A DNA stretch of 64,000 bases from Pseudomonas sp. KBW05 (GTDB taxonomy: Bacteria; Pseudomonadota; Gammaproteobacteria; Pseudomonadales; Pseudomonadaceae), in NCBI RefSeq assembly GCF_003852405.1, contig NZ_QAJM01000016.1:285124-349123 (forward strand), given 5' to 3'. A program made the position numbers and the translations under genes. Every line of letters starts with the position of its first letter. The first letter of the stretch is position 1. The notes beneath the pieces are model-generated. The model saw only the letters and a list, made by a program, of their open reading frames with translations, was not told where the DNA came from and ran no database searches. Shown in pieces: positions 26,147-35,319 of this stretch.

Positions 26147-29100
26147 GTGCCCAACGCCTCGAACCACACCAATAACAATCGCCCCTCCACCGCCTACGGG
26201 CTGCTTACCCAATTGACCACAGGCCCCTCCTCGCGGGAGGTGGCATCCGCCATGTTGCGAACGGCGCTGCGAGAGCAATACCCCACACTCAATCTGAACC
26301 CGGACCTGACCATGCTCGTCACCCCTCGCTGGCAGGTGACCGATGAGGCCGTGATACCGGCCGTGATACCGGCCGAGCCTCGGATCGAATCCCTCACCAG
26401 CATCCTGGCGCGCCAGGCACTGGGAAATGCGCCGGTGATCTACCTGGAGGGCGAGCACTACCTGACGCTGCAGCCCCAGGTCCTGCCTGCGCTGCACCTG
26501 CCGGTGAAGATCGATGCCATTGCCCGCCTGATCAACGAGCTGGCGCCACTGCTCTATACCGCCTTCCAGGAACAGCAACTGGACTACTGGAACGCCTCGT
26601 ACAACAGCACCGGGCTGCGCTGGCAGGTGCTCGCCACTTCGCTGCGCAAAGTCTGGAACGTGACCACGGTCGAAGGCTGGGATGAACACGACTGCGCCAT
26701 GGCCCGCACGCTGTATCACGCCCCCGACCTGGCCACCCGCAAAGCCCGGGACCCTTACCAGACCCACGCCTACCTGATCGATATCGACCTGCACCTGCCA
26801 GACCGCCAGGAGCACGTCGGCCTGTTGGACATGGCACTACTGGTCGGCAGCCATGAAAGTCGCCAGGTCATCCTCGCCTATTCACTGATCGCCGGTTACG
26901 AGCGCTTCGACTCTCTGGACAAACTGGCCGAGGTCCTGCCCGAACGCCTGAGCCATGTAAGAGCCGACTCCAAGGTGCAATGGCGGCTATACGAGCCCCC
27001 GGGCAACTTTTTCGACAGCCTGGCCTGCACCCTGATCGGCATGCAGATCGAGGCCATCGGTGCGCTGGGCAATGAGGCCGACGAACAACTCGCCCTGCCG
27101 TTGCGCAGCCCTACCGTTGCGCGAATCCTGCCCAGCATCGAAGACCTCAGTGACCATCGGCTTTCGAACATCCGCCAGATCCATCAGCACCTGCCCACCT
27201 GGCTGACCAATGCCTCCGACCTTGAGATGGCTGCCTACAGCCGCTACATGATCGACCTGGCGCAATTGCACACACACTATCAGGGCCGTTCGTTTCGCGA
27301 CGATATCCCACCGATCCGCGACTATGCTCGCGAGCAACTTTTGCAGCGCATCCGCACCCATGCCCAGGGCGCGCACACCAATGTGGACAAGGTGCAGATA
27401 GTGATCCAGTCGCCGGTTATCTGGGGCACCTTCGTGGTGCCTGGTGCCAAGGATGTTACCCGGCGAAGCCTGATCGACCTGGCATTGGATAACCTCACCG
27501 GCCTGCCCAGCGGGGTGACAAGCGTGGCCTACAACGGTGGGGACGCACCGGCGTGGCTGACCTACGACTACCTCACGGAAGTCATCGAAGCCCTCGACAT
27601 CGGCGCGCGCTACCCGGCGCTGATCAAACAGAAACTGCTGGACGACCCTCTCGACGCCCACCAGCGCAGGATTCTCTATACCTCGCACTTGCGCGTGCAA
27701 CTGCCGTTACTGGCCCTGCAACTGAAAATGCAGCAGCGCAACGGCTTGGATGAGCGCGGCTTCCTCTACATCGCCGCCCTGATGCAACCCGAGGACCATG
27801 ACCGGCAGGTCGATGGCCAACCCATTGTGATCCGGCCACTGGCGTTTATCCCAACGCTGCGTCCCGGCCATCAGCAGGACACTGTGGCCAACATGTTCGT
27901 GATCGGCCCCAAGGACGCCAGCGCAGGCCCGTGTGTGCTGTATCGGCCGTTGCTGGAACCGACGTTGCTGCAGTTCGCGTCGCAGCAAAACCTGCTGTAC
28001 GCCATCAAGCACCATCACTCGCTGCGGGAGTCGATACTGGCCTGGCTACCGGAGGAATCACGCTTCAATTATGGTCAATACGTGTTCCCGGACACCCTGC
28101 CCTCGCCATGGACCGCTGTGCGGGTGCTGGTTGAGCCGGCGACCTTGGTGTACATGAGCGGCCCTATAGAGCTCAGTGATGAAGCGCTCGGCGCAGACAG
28201 CCTGGACGAATTGTTCAAAGCCAACGCCAACGCCTTGATTGAGCTGGCAACGCGGCAATCGGTTTCCAATGCACAAAAGCGCTGGGAGACTTTTCGCCAC
28301 ACCGGCTGGCAGATCTTCAGTGCAGCCCTGCCTTTCCTGGGACGCTCCGTCGGGATCGCCGCCTGGATATGGCAGATCATGGACGACCTGCAGGAAGCCG
28401 AACAAGCGGTGCTTACCCCCGAAGCCTCGGCGCCTTGGACCGCCCTGGTGGATATGTTTCTCAACCTGGGCATGGCGCTGGCTCTGCATGTGGCGCTGCG
28501 CCATCCGCCGGCCGAAGCGCTCACGGAGGCCCTCAAGCCCTTGGGCACTGACGAACTTGACCTGCTGGAAACGTTACCGTCAAAGCCAGCAGGCGCGATC
28601 AAACCCCTTTCCGTATCTCGCCTGCCTGACGCACCCGGCCAAGAACTATCGAACCTGCACCAGGGCTCCCTGCATATCAGCGGTGCCTTGAAACGCACCC
28701 CCGCAAGCCTGGGGGAGACATTGGACAGTTTTGCCGTGACCAGGCCCGAAGGCCTGGGCGAGCAGAACAAAACAGCAGGGCCCCACCTGCACCTCTACCC
28801 CCTGGCCGAAAAATGGTACGCGCCGGTAGGCCAGCGGTGGTTCGAGGTCACGCTTGACGCCAACGATACCGTGCAGATCATCGACCCCAACGCCAAACCG
28901 CGCGTGGGGCCCTTGCTGGTCAGCAATCTGGCCGGGCAATGGTTTGTCGATACGCGCCTGCGCCTGCGCGGGGGCGGCTTTCGAAACCGTCGACGAGCCG
29001 CTCAGCAGCAACAACCGTCTCGCATCCAGACACTGCGCCGCGACCTCAACGCCTTTCATGCCGATGAAGACCGCGCCCAGGCGCAGCTCTCTGCGTCGCT

Positions 29101-30802
29101 GGCCGCCATCGGCTCGGAGCCAGGTCCATCGACCGACCTGCGGCGCGAAGCGTTCATCACCCAAGTGGATGAACGACTGGAGGCCTACGACACGCCCATT
29201 CGCCAGCTGCGCGCCCTGGGCATCATCGACAGCGTCCCCAACTATCAAAGCGCGATGATCGACTACCTCAACAAGCAACTGGTGCTCACCCGAACGGCCG
29301 TGGAAGAACGGCTGCCGCCGTTTCGCGCCTTGCTGCTCACCACGGTGGACGCCCTCGAAGCCGAGACGCCGGTGGGCGCACAAACCCAGGCCGACCTGGC
29401 GCAAACGATGTCGACCATGAACGTCGAGATGATCCGCCGCATGGAATACGCCGAGTCGCGCTTTCGCGAACTGGATGGCCTGGGCGCAGCGGGAGCGAGG
29501 GTGATCCTGAGTAATCAGCAAGCCTTGCCCCACATTGCCGTCAGTGACCTCAGGGCTTTGCAGATCACCATCTCCCGCTACCTGTGCAGCAGCCCTGCCG
29601 AAGGCACGGGGCAAAGTACAGCACGCAGCCGGTTGCATGCCATCGTCGATACGGTGGACCTGAGCGTGCAGAGCAGCATCGAGATGCTGGGCAAAGCCAA
29701 CGGCACGCCCCTGGACCAACGCATAGAAGTGTTGAACAGCCTGGTGGAGCAGTTCGCCATCGTCGACCAACGCCTGCTGGACTTGCATGCCGACTACCCT
29801 GAACACCTGCTGCGCGACCCGCTGGAAACCCTGCGCCGCTACATTGACGACTTCAACCTGGAGGCCACGCAGGAGCTGGTCAGACTGCTACGCGAGCGCA
29901 GGGCCCTGGCGCCCAAGCCCGGCCCGTCCAAACCACCCGCCCCCAGGCACAAAATCATCAAGACTCGCTTCAGGGGCGTAGTGGTCGGAGAGCCGCGGGC
30001 CTCCGACAGCACCTTGGTGGATATCAAGGCACCGATGACCGGCAAAATCATCGCCACGTTCCATGAAAAAACCCCAGGCGTATGGGTCGAGCGCGAAGCG
30101 CCGTCCGTATCGGTCCAGGCTCGCGCGCAGGTCGACCTGCAGACTAGCCTCAACTTCGGCCAGGACCTTTTGAATGCAGAAGCCGCCACCACTCGCCGCC
30201 TACAGGCACACGCACGGAAGGCCGGACGCATCCCGGTGGAAATCGAGGAAATGTTCCATCAACACGCGTCGCGTCTGCAGGAGGCTGCGGATGTGATCGA
30301 AGCCGCTCTGACCCAGTTAAACCTGACTGAAAGCGACCGCCCGCCCGCTGCGGCGCTTAAAAAAAGCCTCGCAGACAGCGCCACGCGCCTGTTCAAACTG
30401 GGCAAAAGCACGCGTATCAGCATGACCAAACAACAACCGCCCACGGCTGCGCGGGTGGAATGGCTGCACAATGAGAATCAAGTCACGATCAAAAAAACAC
30501 CCGGTGCCCGGCGGCCACTCAAAGGTGCAGGCAAAGACTATCTGGATGAATGGGAGATTCGCGACACCGAGGACAATTTAGTGCTGTGGTATGCGCACTT
30601 TCACTACCCGTCGCGCGAGGCCGCCGACGAAGCGTTCACCGCCGCCCACCTCAAGACCCGCGAGCAACAGAAACTCGGTGGAGCCTTCGAACGCAAGACC
30701 GGCACGGACCGCGACCAGATTGCGATCTATCGCAGTGAGATCAGCCCGGCCCTCGCCCAGTCACTGTTCTTTGGCAGTTCCCACACCCCAGGCCAGGCGT
30801 AA
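26147..30802 (+). CDS. Giant DUF6543 / dermonecrotic-toxin-like protein, copy 2
   Basis: A 1551-residue paralogue of the preceding gene, collinear over its full length: LREQYPTL near the start, the LEGEHYLTLQP segment, hydrophobic helices near 720-745, HLHLYPLAEKWYAPVGQRWF near 881, HEKTPGVWVER near 1290, LWYAHFHYPS and RSEISPALAQSLFFG at the end. I chose GTG 26147 because AAGGAGCTG six bases upstream mirrors the AGGAGCTG before copy 1 and the N-termini then align; ATG 26126 and ATG 26090 are in frame but lack such a site. The two genes are 159 bases apart in one direction. Its 3' end overlaps the convergent MocR gene by 42 bases. Function unknown. Confidence 0.8.
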   Translation: MPNASNHTNNNRPSTAYGLLTQLTTGPSSREVASAMLRTALREQYPTLNLNPDLTMLVTPRWQVTDEAVIPAVIPAEPRIESLTSILARQALGNAPVIYLEGEHYLTLQPQVLPALHLPVKIDAIARLINELAPLLYTAFQEQQLDYWNASYNSTGLRWQVLATSLRKVWNVTTVEGWDEHDCAMARTLYHAPDLATRKARDPYQTHAYLIDIDLHLPDRQEHVGLLDMALLVGSHESRQVILAYSLIAGYERFDSLDKLAEVLPERLSHVRADSKVQWRLYEPPGNFFDSLACTLIGMQIEAIGALGNEADEQLALPLRSPTVARILPSIEDLSDHRLSNIRQIHQHLPTWLTNASDLEMAAYSRYMIDLAQLHTHYQGRSFRDDIPPIRDYAREQLLQRIRTHAQGAHTNVDKVQIVIQSPVIWGTFVVPGAKDVTRRSLIDLALDNLTGLPSGVTSVAYNGGDAPAWLTYDYLTEVIEALDIGARYPALIKQKLLDDPLDAHQRRILYTSHLRVQLPLLALQLKMQQRNGLDERGFLYIAALMQPEDHDRQVDGQPIVIRPLAFIPTLRPGHQQDTVANMFVIGPKDASAGPCVLYRPLLEPTLLQFASQQNLLYAIKHHHSLRESILAWLPEESRFNYGQYVFPDTLPSPWTAVRVLVEPATLVYMSGPIELSDEALGADSLDELFKANANALIELATRQSVSNAQKRWETFRHTGWQIFSAALPFLGRSVGIAAWIWQIMDDLQEAEQAVLTPEASAPWTALVDMFLNLGMALALHVALRHPPAEALTEALKPLGTDELDLLETLPSKPAGAIKPLSVSRLPDAPGQELSNLHQGSLHISGALKRTPASLGETLDSFAVTRPEGLGEQNKTAGPHLHLYPLAEKWYAPVGQRWFEVTLDANDTVQIIDPNAKPRVGPLLVSNLAGQWFVDTRLRLRGGGFRNRRRAAQQQQPSRIQTLRRDLNAFHADEDRAQAQLSASLAAIGSEPGPSTDLRREAFITQVDERLEAYDTPIRQLRALGIIDSVPNYQSAMIDYLNKQLVLTRTAVEERLPPFRALLLTTVDALEAETPVGAQTQADLAQTMSTMNVEMIRRMEYAESRFRELDGLGAAGARVILSNQQALPHIAVSDLRALQITISRYLCSSPAEGTGQSTARSRLHAIVDTVDLSVQSSIEMLGKANGTPLDQRIEVLNSLVEQFAIVDQRLLDLHADYPEHLLRDPLETLRRYIDDFNLEATQELVRLLRERRALAPKPGPSKPPAPRHKIIKTRFRGVVVGEPRASDSTLVDIKAPMTGKIIATFHEKTPGVWVEREAPSVSVQARAQVDLQTSLNFGQDLLNAEAATTRRLQAHARKAGRIPVEIEEMFHQHASRLQEAADVIEAALTQLNLTESDRPPAAALKKSLADSATRLFKLGKSTRISMTKQQPPTAARVEWLHNENQVTIKKTPGARRPLKGAGKDYLDEWEIRDTEDNLVLWYAHFHYPSREAADEAFTAAHLKTREQQKLGGAFERKTGTDRDQIAIYRSEISPALAQSLFFGSSHTPGQA

Positions 30803-32317
30803 GCGCTGCAACGCCAGGGCGATGGCGGGTTCAGGCACGGCGGCGAACCCCAGCACCAGGCCGGCCCGTTGATCCGCCGGCACGGTGGAGTCCGGCAGCC
30901 AGTAGTGGCTCAAGCCGTTGACCTCGACATCGACGGAGCGCGCCAGCTCAAGCAGTTGCTGCTCGCGAGCCAGGCTGTCCACACGCACAGTAAGGTGCAG
31001 CCCTGCCGCGACATTCGGCAGTTCGCCAACACCTGCCAGGCCTTGGGGCCAACCGGCCAGCACTGCGTTGCGCCGACTCAACGCCGCCCGCCGCATGCGG
31101 CGGATGTGCCGCTGGAAATGCCCCGTCGCCATGAACTCGGCCATTACCGCCTGGGTGCTGACTTCGGAATGGCGCATGTCCACGGCACGCCGTCGCGAAA
31201 AGGCACCTACCAGGCCCGGCGGCAGTACCAGATAGCCCAGGCGCAAGGCAGGAAAAGCCACCTTGCCGAAAGTCCCGACGTAGAGCACACGGCCGGTACG
31301 GTCCAAGGCGGCCAACGGCGACAACGGCGCGCCGCTGTAACGGTATTCGCCGTCGTAGTCGTCTTCGATGATCCAGCCGCCGGTGCGATCGGCCCAGGCC
31401 AGCAGCTCGAGGCGTCGCGCCAGGCTCATGACCACGCCCAGCGGGTACTGATGAGATGGCGTGACATAGGCCACACGGCAATCCTCCAGCGCATTGAGAC
31501 GCTGGCAATCGATGCCCTCGCCGTCCACCGGTACACCGTGCAATTTCCCTCCGGCCAGGGCGAACGCATGGCCTGCTGCGCGGTAGCCCGGGTTCTCCAC
31601 AGCGACACCGTCGCCGGGCTCCACCAGCAACTGTGCACAAAGGCTGATAGCCTGCTGTGCGCCACTGGTGATCACAATTTGTTCAGCTGCGCACTGCATG
31701 CCCCGGGAGCTGCGCAAATAAGCCGCGATCAAACTGCGCAACCGAGCATCCCCCGCCGGGTCGCCATAACACAGTTGTTCCAGGTCAGGTTTGCGCCAGA
31801 AAGCCCCATTCAGCTTGGCCCACACCTCGAACGGGAACAGATCGAACGCCGGCACGCCCACGCGAAAGGCCCGTGGAGGTCCCGCTGGCGGCTGTGACAA
31901 ATGGTGGGTTTTTATCCGCGCCAAACCCCCGCTGTGGATAACTTCATTGTCCAAATCTTCCGGCAAATTTGACCATTTTGTGGATAAGGCTGGGGATAAG
32001 CCTGTGTGTAACCCTGTGGATACTTTTGTGGATAGTTTTTTTGCCGCCGGCAGTTGCGCCACATAAGTGCCATCACCGACCCGGCTTTCGGTAAACCCTT
32101 CGGCATACAACTGATCGTAGGCGCGCACCACGCTGTTGCGCGAGATCGACAGCGCCGCCGCCAAGTCGCGGCTGGCGGGCAAGCGCGTGCCGCTGACCAG
32201 ACGCCCGTCCAGCACGCGTTGGCGCAAGGCTTCGTACAGTTGGCGTGTCAGTCCCTGACGGCGATCCAGTTCGATCCCCGCAGGGTTAAAAGACAGCGGC
32301 GGCGTGATGGGCGACAT
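30761..32317 (-). CDS. MocR-type regulator: GntR DNA-binding plus aminotransferase-like domain
   Basis: A 518-residue PLP-dependent transcription factor of the MocR/PdxR group. The GntR winged helix spans about residues 15-85 (GTRLPASRDLAAALSISRNSVVRAYDQL). A linker carries a four-residue tandem repeat (about 93-113). A fold-type I aminotransferase domain follows, with SGAQQAISLCAQLL, the cofactor-binding DDYDGEYRY and the PLP lysine in GTFGKVAFPALRLGY. It is divergent from the PaiB-like flavoprotein gene and the downstream acetyltransferases, the most likely targets. The C-terminal coding end overlaps the convergent toxin-like gene. Confidence 0.92.
   Translation of the reverse strand: MSPITPPLSFNPAGIELDRRQGLTRQLYEALRQRVLDGRLVSGTRLPASRDLAAALSISRNSVVRAYDQLYAEGFTESRVGDGTYVAQLPAAKKLSTKVSTGLHTGLSPALSTKWSNLPEDLDNEVIHSGGLARIKTHHLSQPPAGPPRAFRVGVPAFDLFPFEVWAKLNGAFWRKPDLEQLCYGDPAGDARLRSLIAAYLRSSRGMQCAAEQIVITSGAQQAISLCAQLLVEPGDGVAVENPGYRAAGHAFALAGGKLHGVPVDGEGIDCQRLNALEDCRVAYVTPSHQYPLGVVMSLARRLELLAWADRTGGWIIEDDYDGEYRYSGAPLSPLAALDRTGRVLYVGTFGKVAFPALRLGYLVLPPGLVGAFSRRRAVDMRHSEVSTQAVMAEFMATGHFQRHIRRMRRAALSRRNAVLAGWPQGLAGVGELPNVAAGLHLTVRVDSLAREQQLLELARSVDVEVNGLSHYWLPDSTVPADQRAGLVLGFAAVPEPAIALALQRLRLAWGVGTAKEQ
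31979..32035. repeat. Five 12-base tandem repeats resembling DnaA boxes
   Basis: Words TGTGGATAA (31979), TGGGGATAA (31991), TGTGTGTAA (32003), TGTGGATAC (32015) and TGTGGATAG (32027) recur exactly every 12 bases, with a further isolated TGTGGATAA at 31933. TGTGGATAA is the complement of the DnaA box TTATCCACA. On the minus strand the array encodes the four-residue linker repeat of the MocR regulator. Confidence 0.85.
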
Positions 32318-32404
32318 ATTGGACCTATGAAATGGGTGCCAGATGGATCTTTCAACGAACCATTAGCCTGCCTAGGATGCAGGCATTCGCCAAGGAATAT
32401 TTCC

Positions 32405-33043
32405 ATGTACACACCCCGCGCCTTTGCCCTCGATGACTTGCCCGAACTGCATCAGTTGATCCAGCACACGCGCCTAGCGCAGTTGGTGACGTTTGGCGAA
32501 CAGGGCCTGCTGGCCAGCCATTTGCCGCTGCTGCTCCACCCCTCCGAAGGCCCGAATGGCACGCTTCACGGGCACCTGGCCAAGGCCAATCCGCAGTGGC
32601 GCGACCTGCAAAATGGCAGCGAAGCGCTGGTGATCTTTGCCGGCGCCGAGGCCTACATCAGCCCGGCGTTTTATCCGGCCAAGGCCGAGCACGGCAAAGT
32701 CGTGCCCACCTGGAACTACATCGCCGTACACGCCTACGGCACGGCCGAAGTGTTCACCGATGCCGAGCGTTTGCTCGCACTGGTCAGCGCCCTCACCGAC
32801 CGTCATGAAGGCAACCGCGCCGAGCCGTGGAAAGTCAGCGACGCCCCGGCCGACTACATTGACGGCATGCTCAAGGCCATCGTCGGCTTTGCCCTGCCGA
32901 TGGAACGCCTGATCGGCAAGCGCAAGCTCAGCCAGAACCGTAGCCCCGCCGACATGGCCGGCGTGCGTGACGGCCTCGCCGCCAGCGTGGACGTGCGCGA
33001 CCAGACTCTCGGCCAATTTATTCCCCAAGGAGTTGCAGAATGA
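32405..33043 (+). CDS. PaiB-like FMN-binding protein
   Basis: A 212-residue protein of the PaiB/FMN-binding split-barrel family, often called negative transcriptional regulator although it has no evident DNA-binding motif. Landmarks are MYTPRAF at the start, the flavin-site stretch FAGAEAYISPAFYPAK, VVPTWNYIAVHAYG and the closing KRKLSQNRSPAD. ATG 32405 has AAGGA upstream. Its stop overlaps the next gene in an ATGA, so the two acetyltransferases are translationally coupled behind it. It faces the MocR regulator gene. Confidence 0.93.
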   Translation: MYTPRAFALDDLPELHQLIQHTRLAQLVTFGEQGLLASHLPLLLHPSEGPNGTLHGHLAKANPQWRDLQNGSEALVIFAGAEAYISPAFYPAKAEHGKVVPTWNYIAVHAYGTAEVFTDAERLLALVSALTDRHEGNRAEPWKVSDAPADYIDGMLKAIVGFALPMERLIGKRKLSQNRSPADMAGVRDGLAASVDVRDQTLGQFIPQGVAE

Positions 33044-33486
33044 GCCAGATCGATATCCGCCAAGTCAGCGCCACCGACCACGCCGCATGGTTGCCGCTGT
33101 GGCAGGCGTACTTGAAGTTCTACAACACCGAATTACCGGACGCGGTCAGCCAAAGCACCTGGCAGCGCCTGATCGACGCCAGCGAACCGACCCATTCGGC
33201 ACTGGCCTGGCAGGATGGCAAGGCGGTGGGCATGGTCAACTTCATCTACCACCGCTCCAACTGGAGCATCGAGAACTCCTGTTACCTGCAGGATCTGCTG
33301 GTGGACCCGAGCCAACGCGGCACCGGCGTGGGCCGCAAACTGATTGAGTTCGTCTACGCCACCGCCAAGGCCGATGGCTGCTGCAAGGTGCATTGGCTGA
33401 CCCACGAAACCAATGCCACCGCGATCCAACTCTATGAGCGCATCGCCGAACGTCCCGGTTTTATCCAATTTCGCAAAGGCCTTTAA
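33040..33486 (+). CDS. GNAT family N-acetyltransferase
   Basis: A 148-residue single-domain acetyltransferase. The acetyl-CoA pyrophosphate loop is DPSQRGTGVGRKLIEF, following the strand YLQDLLVD; the C-terminal part HWLTHETNATAIQLYERI is the usual GNAT helix-strand end. It overlaps the upstream FMN-binding gene by four bases (ATGA). PaiA, the usual partner of PaiB, is also an acetyltransferase acting on polyamines, so a small amine substrate is possible but not shown. Confidence 0.92.
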   Translation: MSQIDIRQVSATDHAAWLPLWQAYLKFYNTELPDAVSQSTWQRLIDASEPTHSALAWQDGKAVGMVNFIYHRSNWSIENSCYLQDLLVDPSQRGTGVGRKLIEFVYATAKADGCCKVHWLTHETNATAIQLYERIAERPGFIQFRKGL

Positions 33487-33496
33487 GGAGCGCAGC

Positions 33497-34180
33497 ATGT
33501 CCACTTCCCTCGCCGACTGGAAAGGCGTCCCGGCGCCGACCGTGCAACTGCTTGAAGGGCGCTTTATCCGCCTGGAAAAACTCGACCCGGCGCGCCATGG
33601 CGACGATCTGTTCCAAGCCCTGCAAGGCCCTGGCGCCGACCCCAAGTTGTGGGACTACCTGCCTTACGGACCTTTCCCCGAGCGCAGCGCGTTCAATGAC
33701 TGGCTCAACAACCACGCCGCCCACAGCGACCCGTATTTTTTCAGCGTGATCGACCGCGCGACCGGCCAGGTGCAAGGCATCCTCAGCCTGATGTCCATCG
33801 TGCCCGAACAAGGCCGCATCGAAATCGGCCACGTGACCTTTGGCGCGCCGATGCAACGCTCGCCGAAAAGCACCGAAGCGGTGTACCTGCTGGCTAAACA
33901 CGCGTTCGAGCAGGGTTACCGCCGCCTGGAGTGGAAGTGCAATAACGCCAATGACCGCTCCAAGTACGCGGCAGAACGGCTGGGGTTCAGCTTCGAGGGT
34001 GTGTTCCGCCAGCACACGGTGGTGAAGGGCAAGAACCGCGATACGGCGTGGTATTCGATCATCGACGCGGAATGGCCGGCAGTTGGGGCGGGGTTTGAGG
34101 AATGGTTGTCGGAGGCGAATCAGGCTGGCTCGGGCCAGTTGAAAAGCCTGGCCGAGTGCCGCCTCCCAGACAACACATAA
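33497..34180 (+). CDS. GNAT family N-acetyltransferase, RimJ/RimL-like
   Basis: A 227-residue acetyltransferase of the RimJ/RimL branch: LEGRFIRLEKLD near the start, central strands FFSVIDRATGQVQGILSL and EIGHVTFG, then KCNNANDRSKYAAERLGFSFEG. The ATG at 33497 has AAGGAG eight bases upstream and lies ten bases after the previous stop, so it completes a three-gene unit. Substrate unknown; relatives acetylate small molecules or protein N-termini. A compound REP element follows. Confidence 0.92.
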   Translation: MSTSLADWKGVPAPTVQLLEGRFIRLEKLDPARHGDDLFQALQGPGADPKLWDYLPYGPFPERSAFNDWLNNHAAHSDPYFFSVIDRATGQVQGILSLMSIVPEQGRIEIGHVTFGAPMQRSPKSTEAVYLLAKHAFEQGYRRLEWKCNNANDRSKYAAERLGFSFEGVFRQHTVVKGKNRDTAWYSIIDAEWPAVGAGFEEWLSEANQAGSGQLKSLAECRLPDNT

Positions 34181-34184
34181 CCCC

Positions 34185-34289
34185 TGTGGGAGCGGGCTTG
34201 CCCGCGATGGCGGTGTATCAGCTTGCACATCGGGTACTGACACACCGCCATCGCAGGCAAGCCAGCTCCCACACAAGCCCGCTCCCACA
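34185..34289. repeat. Compound REP element (three units)
   Basis: An initial TGTGGGAGCGGGCTTGCCCG unit is mirrored first by GCAGGCAAGCCAGCTCCCACA and then by a truncated extra CAAGCCCGCTCCCACA directly joined to it. The element separates two convergent genes. Confidence 0.9.
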
Positions 34290-34310
34290 TTTGGATTTGT
34301 ATTGGTTCTA

Positions 34311-35207
34311 CTACCGCAGCTTCTGCGCCAACACCGCAATATGCTCCGGCCCAATCCCGCAGCAACCACCCAAATGGCTGGCACCACGCGCCTGCCAATC
34401 CGCCGCCCAATGCAGGTACCCCGGTGGATCCAGGTCATCGCGCAACGGGTCCAGACCATCGTTGGCCGTGGCTTCCTTGGGTTGCGGTGGGAACGCGTTG
34501 GCATAGGCGCCCACTTCAATTTGCACGCCCAACCGCGCGAACGTCTGGCGCGCGGCATCAATTGCATCGCCGATCACTTCCGGCTGGCTGCAGTTGAACA
34601 GCAACACCTGCACACCCAACTGCGCCGCCGCTTCCGCAGCGTCTGCCACCGGCTCACCGGAGCGCAAGCGCGGCACGTCGTCGGTGTCTTCATCCTTCAA
34701 TGTAAACGACAGCCAGAACGGTTTGCCGTCCTTTGGCAGCCCAGCCTGGATGGCGCGCGCTTCGGCGATGGAACTCTGGGTTTCCGCTAGCCACAGGTCG
34801 ACAAACGGCGACAGGCCTTGCACCAGCGGTGTCAGCAACTCGGCGACGCGCTGCGGCTCGAACAGGTCGGGACGGTACGAGCCAAACAGCGGCGGCAGCG
34901 AGCCGGCCACGCGCACGGCCTGGCCGGAAGCGTCCACGGCACGCCGCGCCAATTCACCGGCCAACGCCGCCAGGGCCTGGCCTTCGGCGGCGAAGCGCGC
35001 CTCGCCGATATGGAATGGCACCACGGCATAGCTGTTGCTGGTGATAACGTTGGCGCCACTTTGGATATAAGCCGCGTGCACCGCTTCCACTGCCTGCGGC
35101 GCTTCGCTCAACGCCAGCGCCGACCACTCCGGCTGCCGGAACGGCGCGCCACGGCGTTGCAGTTCACGGCCCATGCCGCCATCGAGAATTACTGTTGCGT
35201 TGGCCAT
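34311..35207 (-). CDS. Homocysteine S-methyltransferase family protein
   Basis: Transfers a methyl group from S-methylmethionine or a related donor to homocysteine, forming methionine. The 298-residue (beta/alpha)8 barrel has the zinc-thiolate ligands in FNCSQPE and GGCCGIGPEHI, plus the early substrate strand LDGGMGRELQRRG. The start ATG 35207 (MANATVIL) is tentative, as ATG 35222 and 35243 are in frame and none has a strong ribosome site. It is divergent from an amino-acid ABC transporter, suggesting methionine or S-methylmethionine salvage. Confidence 0.92.
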   Translation of the reverse strand: MANATVILDGGMGRELQRRGAPFRQPEWSALALSEAPQAVEAVHAAYIQSGANVITSNSYAVVPFHIGEARFAAEGQALAALAGELARRAVDASGQAVRVAGSLPPLFGSYRPDLFEPQRVAELLTPLVQGLSPFVDLWLAETQSSIAEARAIQAGLPKDGKPFWLSFTLKDEDTDDVPRLRSGEPVADAAEAAAQLGVQVLLFNCSQPEVIGDAIDAARQTFARLGVQIEVGAYANAFPPQPKEATANDGLDPLRDDLDPPGYLHWAADWQARGASHLGGCCGIGPEHIAVLAQKLR

Positions 35208-35319
35208 ATGCTTTTTACTCATAAGCTTATGAAAATAACTCACTATGAGAGTCGTTCTTATAACTATTTAATACGTTCAATTCAGTACATAACAACTCTT
35301 TTTTCTAACGGTGTTCTTC

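Noticed and set aside
31933-32035. A replication origin based on DnaA-box-like words
   Set aside because: The words lie inside a well-supported coding sequence, are explained by a four-residue protein repeat, and no dnaA, dnaN, gyrB or AT-rich unwinding region is nearby.
35208-35319. SAM riboswitch between the homocysteine methyltransferase and the ABC transporter
   Set aside because: The gap is only 112 bases, AT-rich, and shows none of the paired elements of SAM riboswitch classes I could recall.
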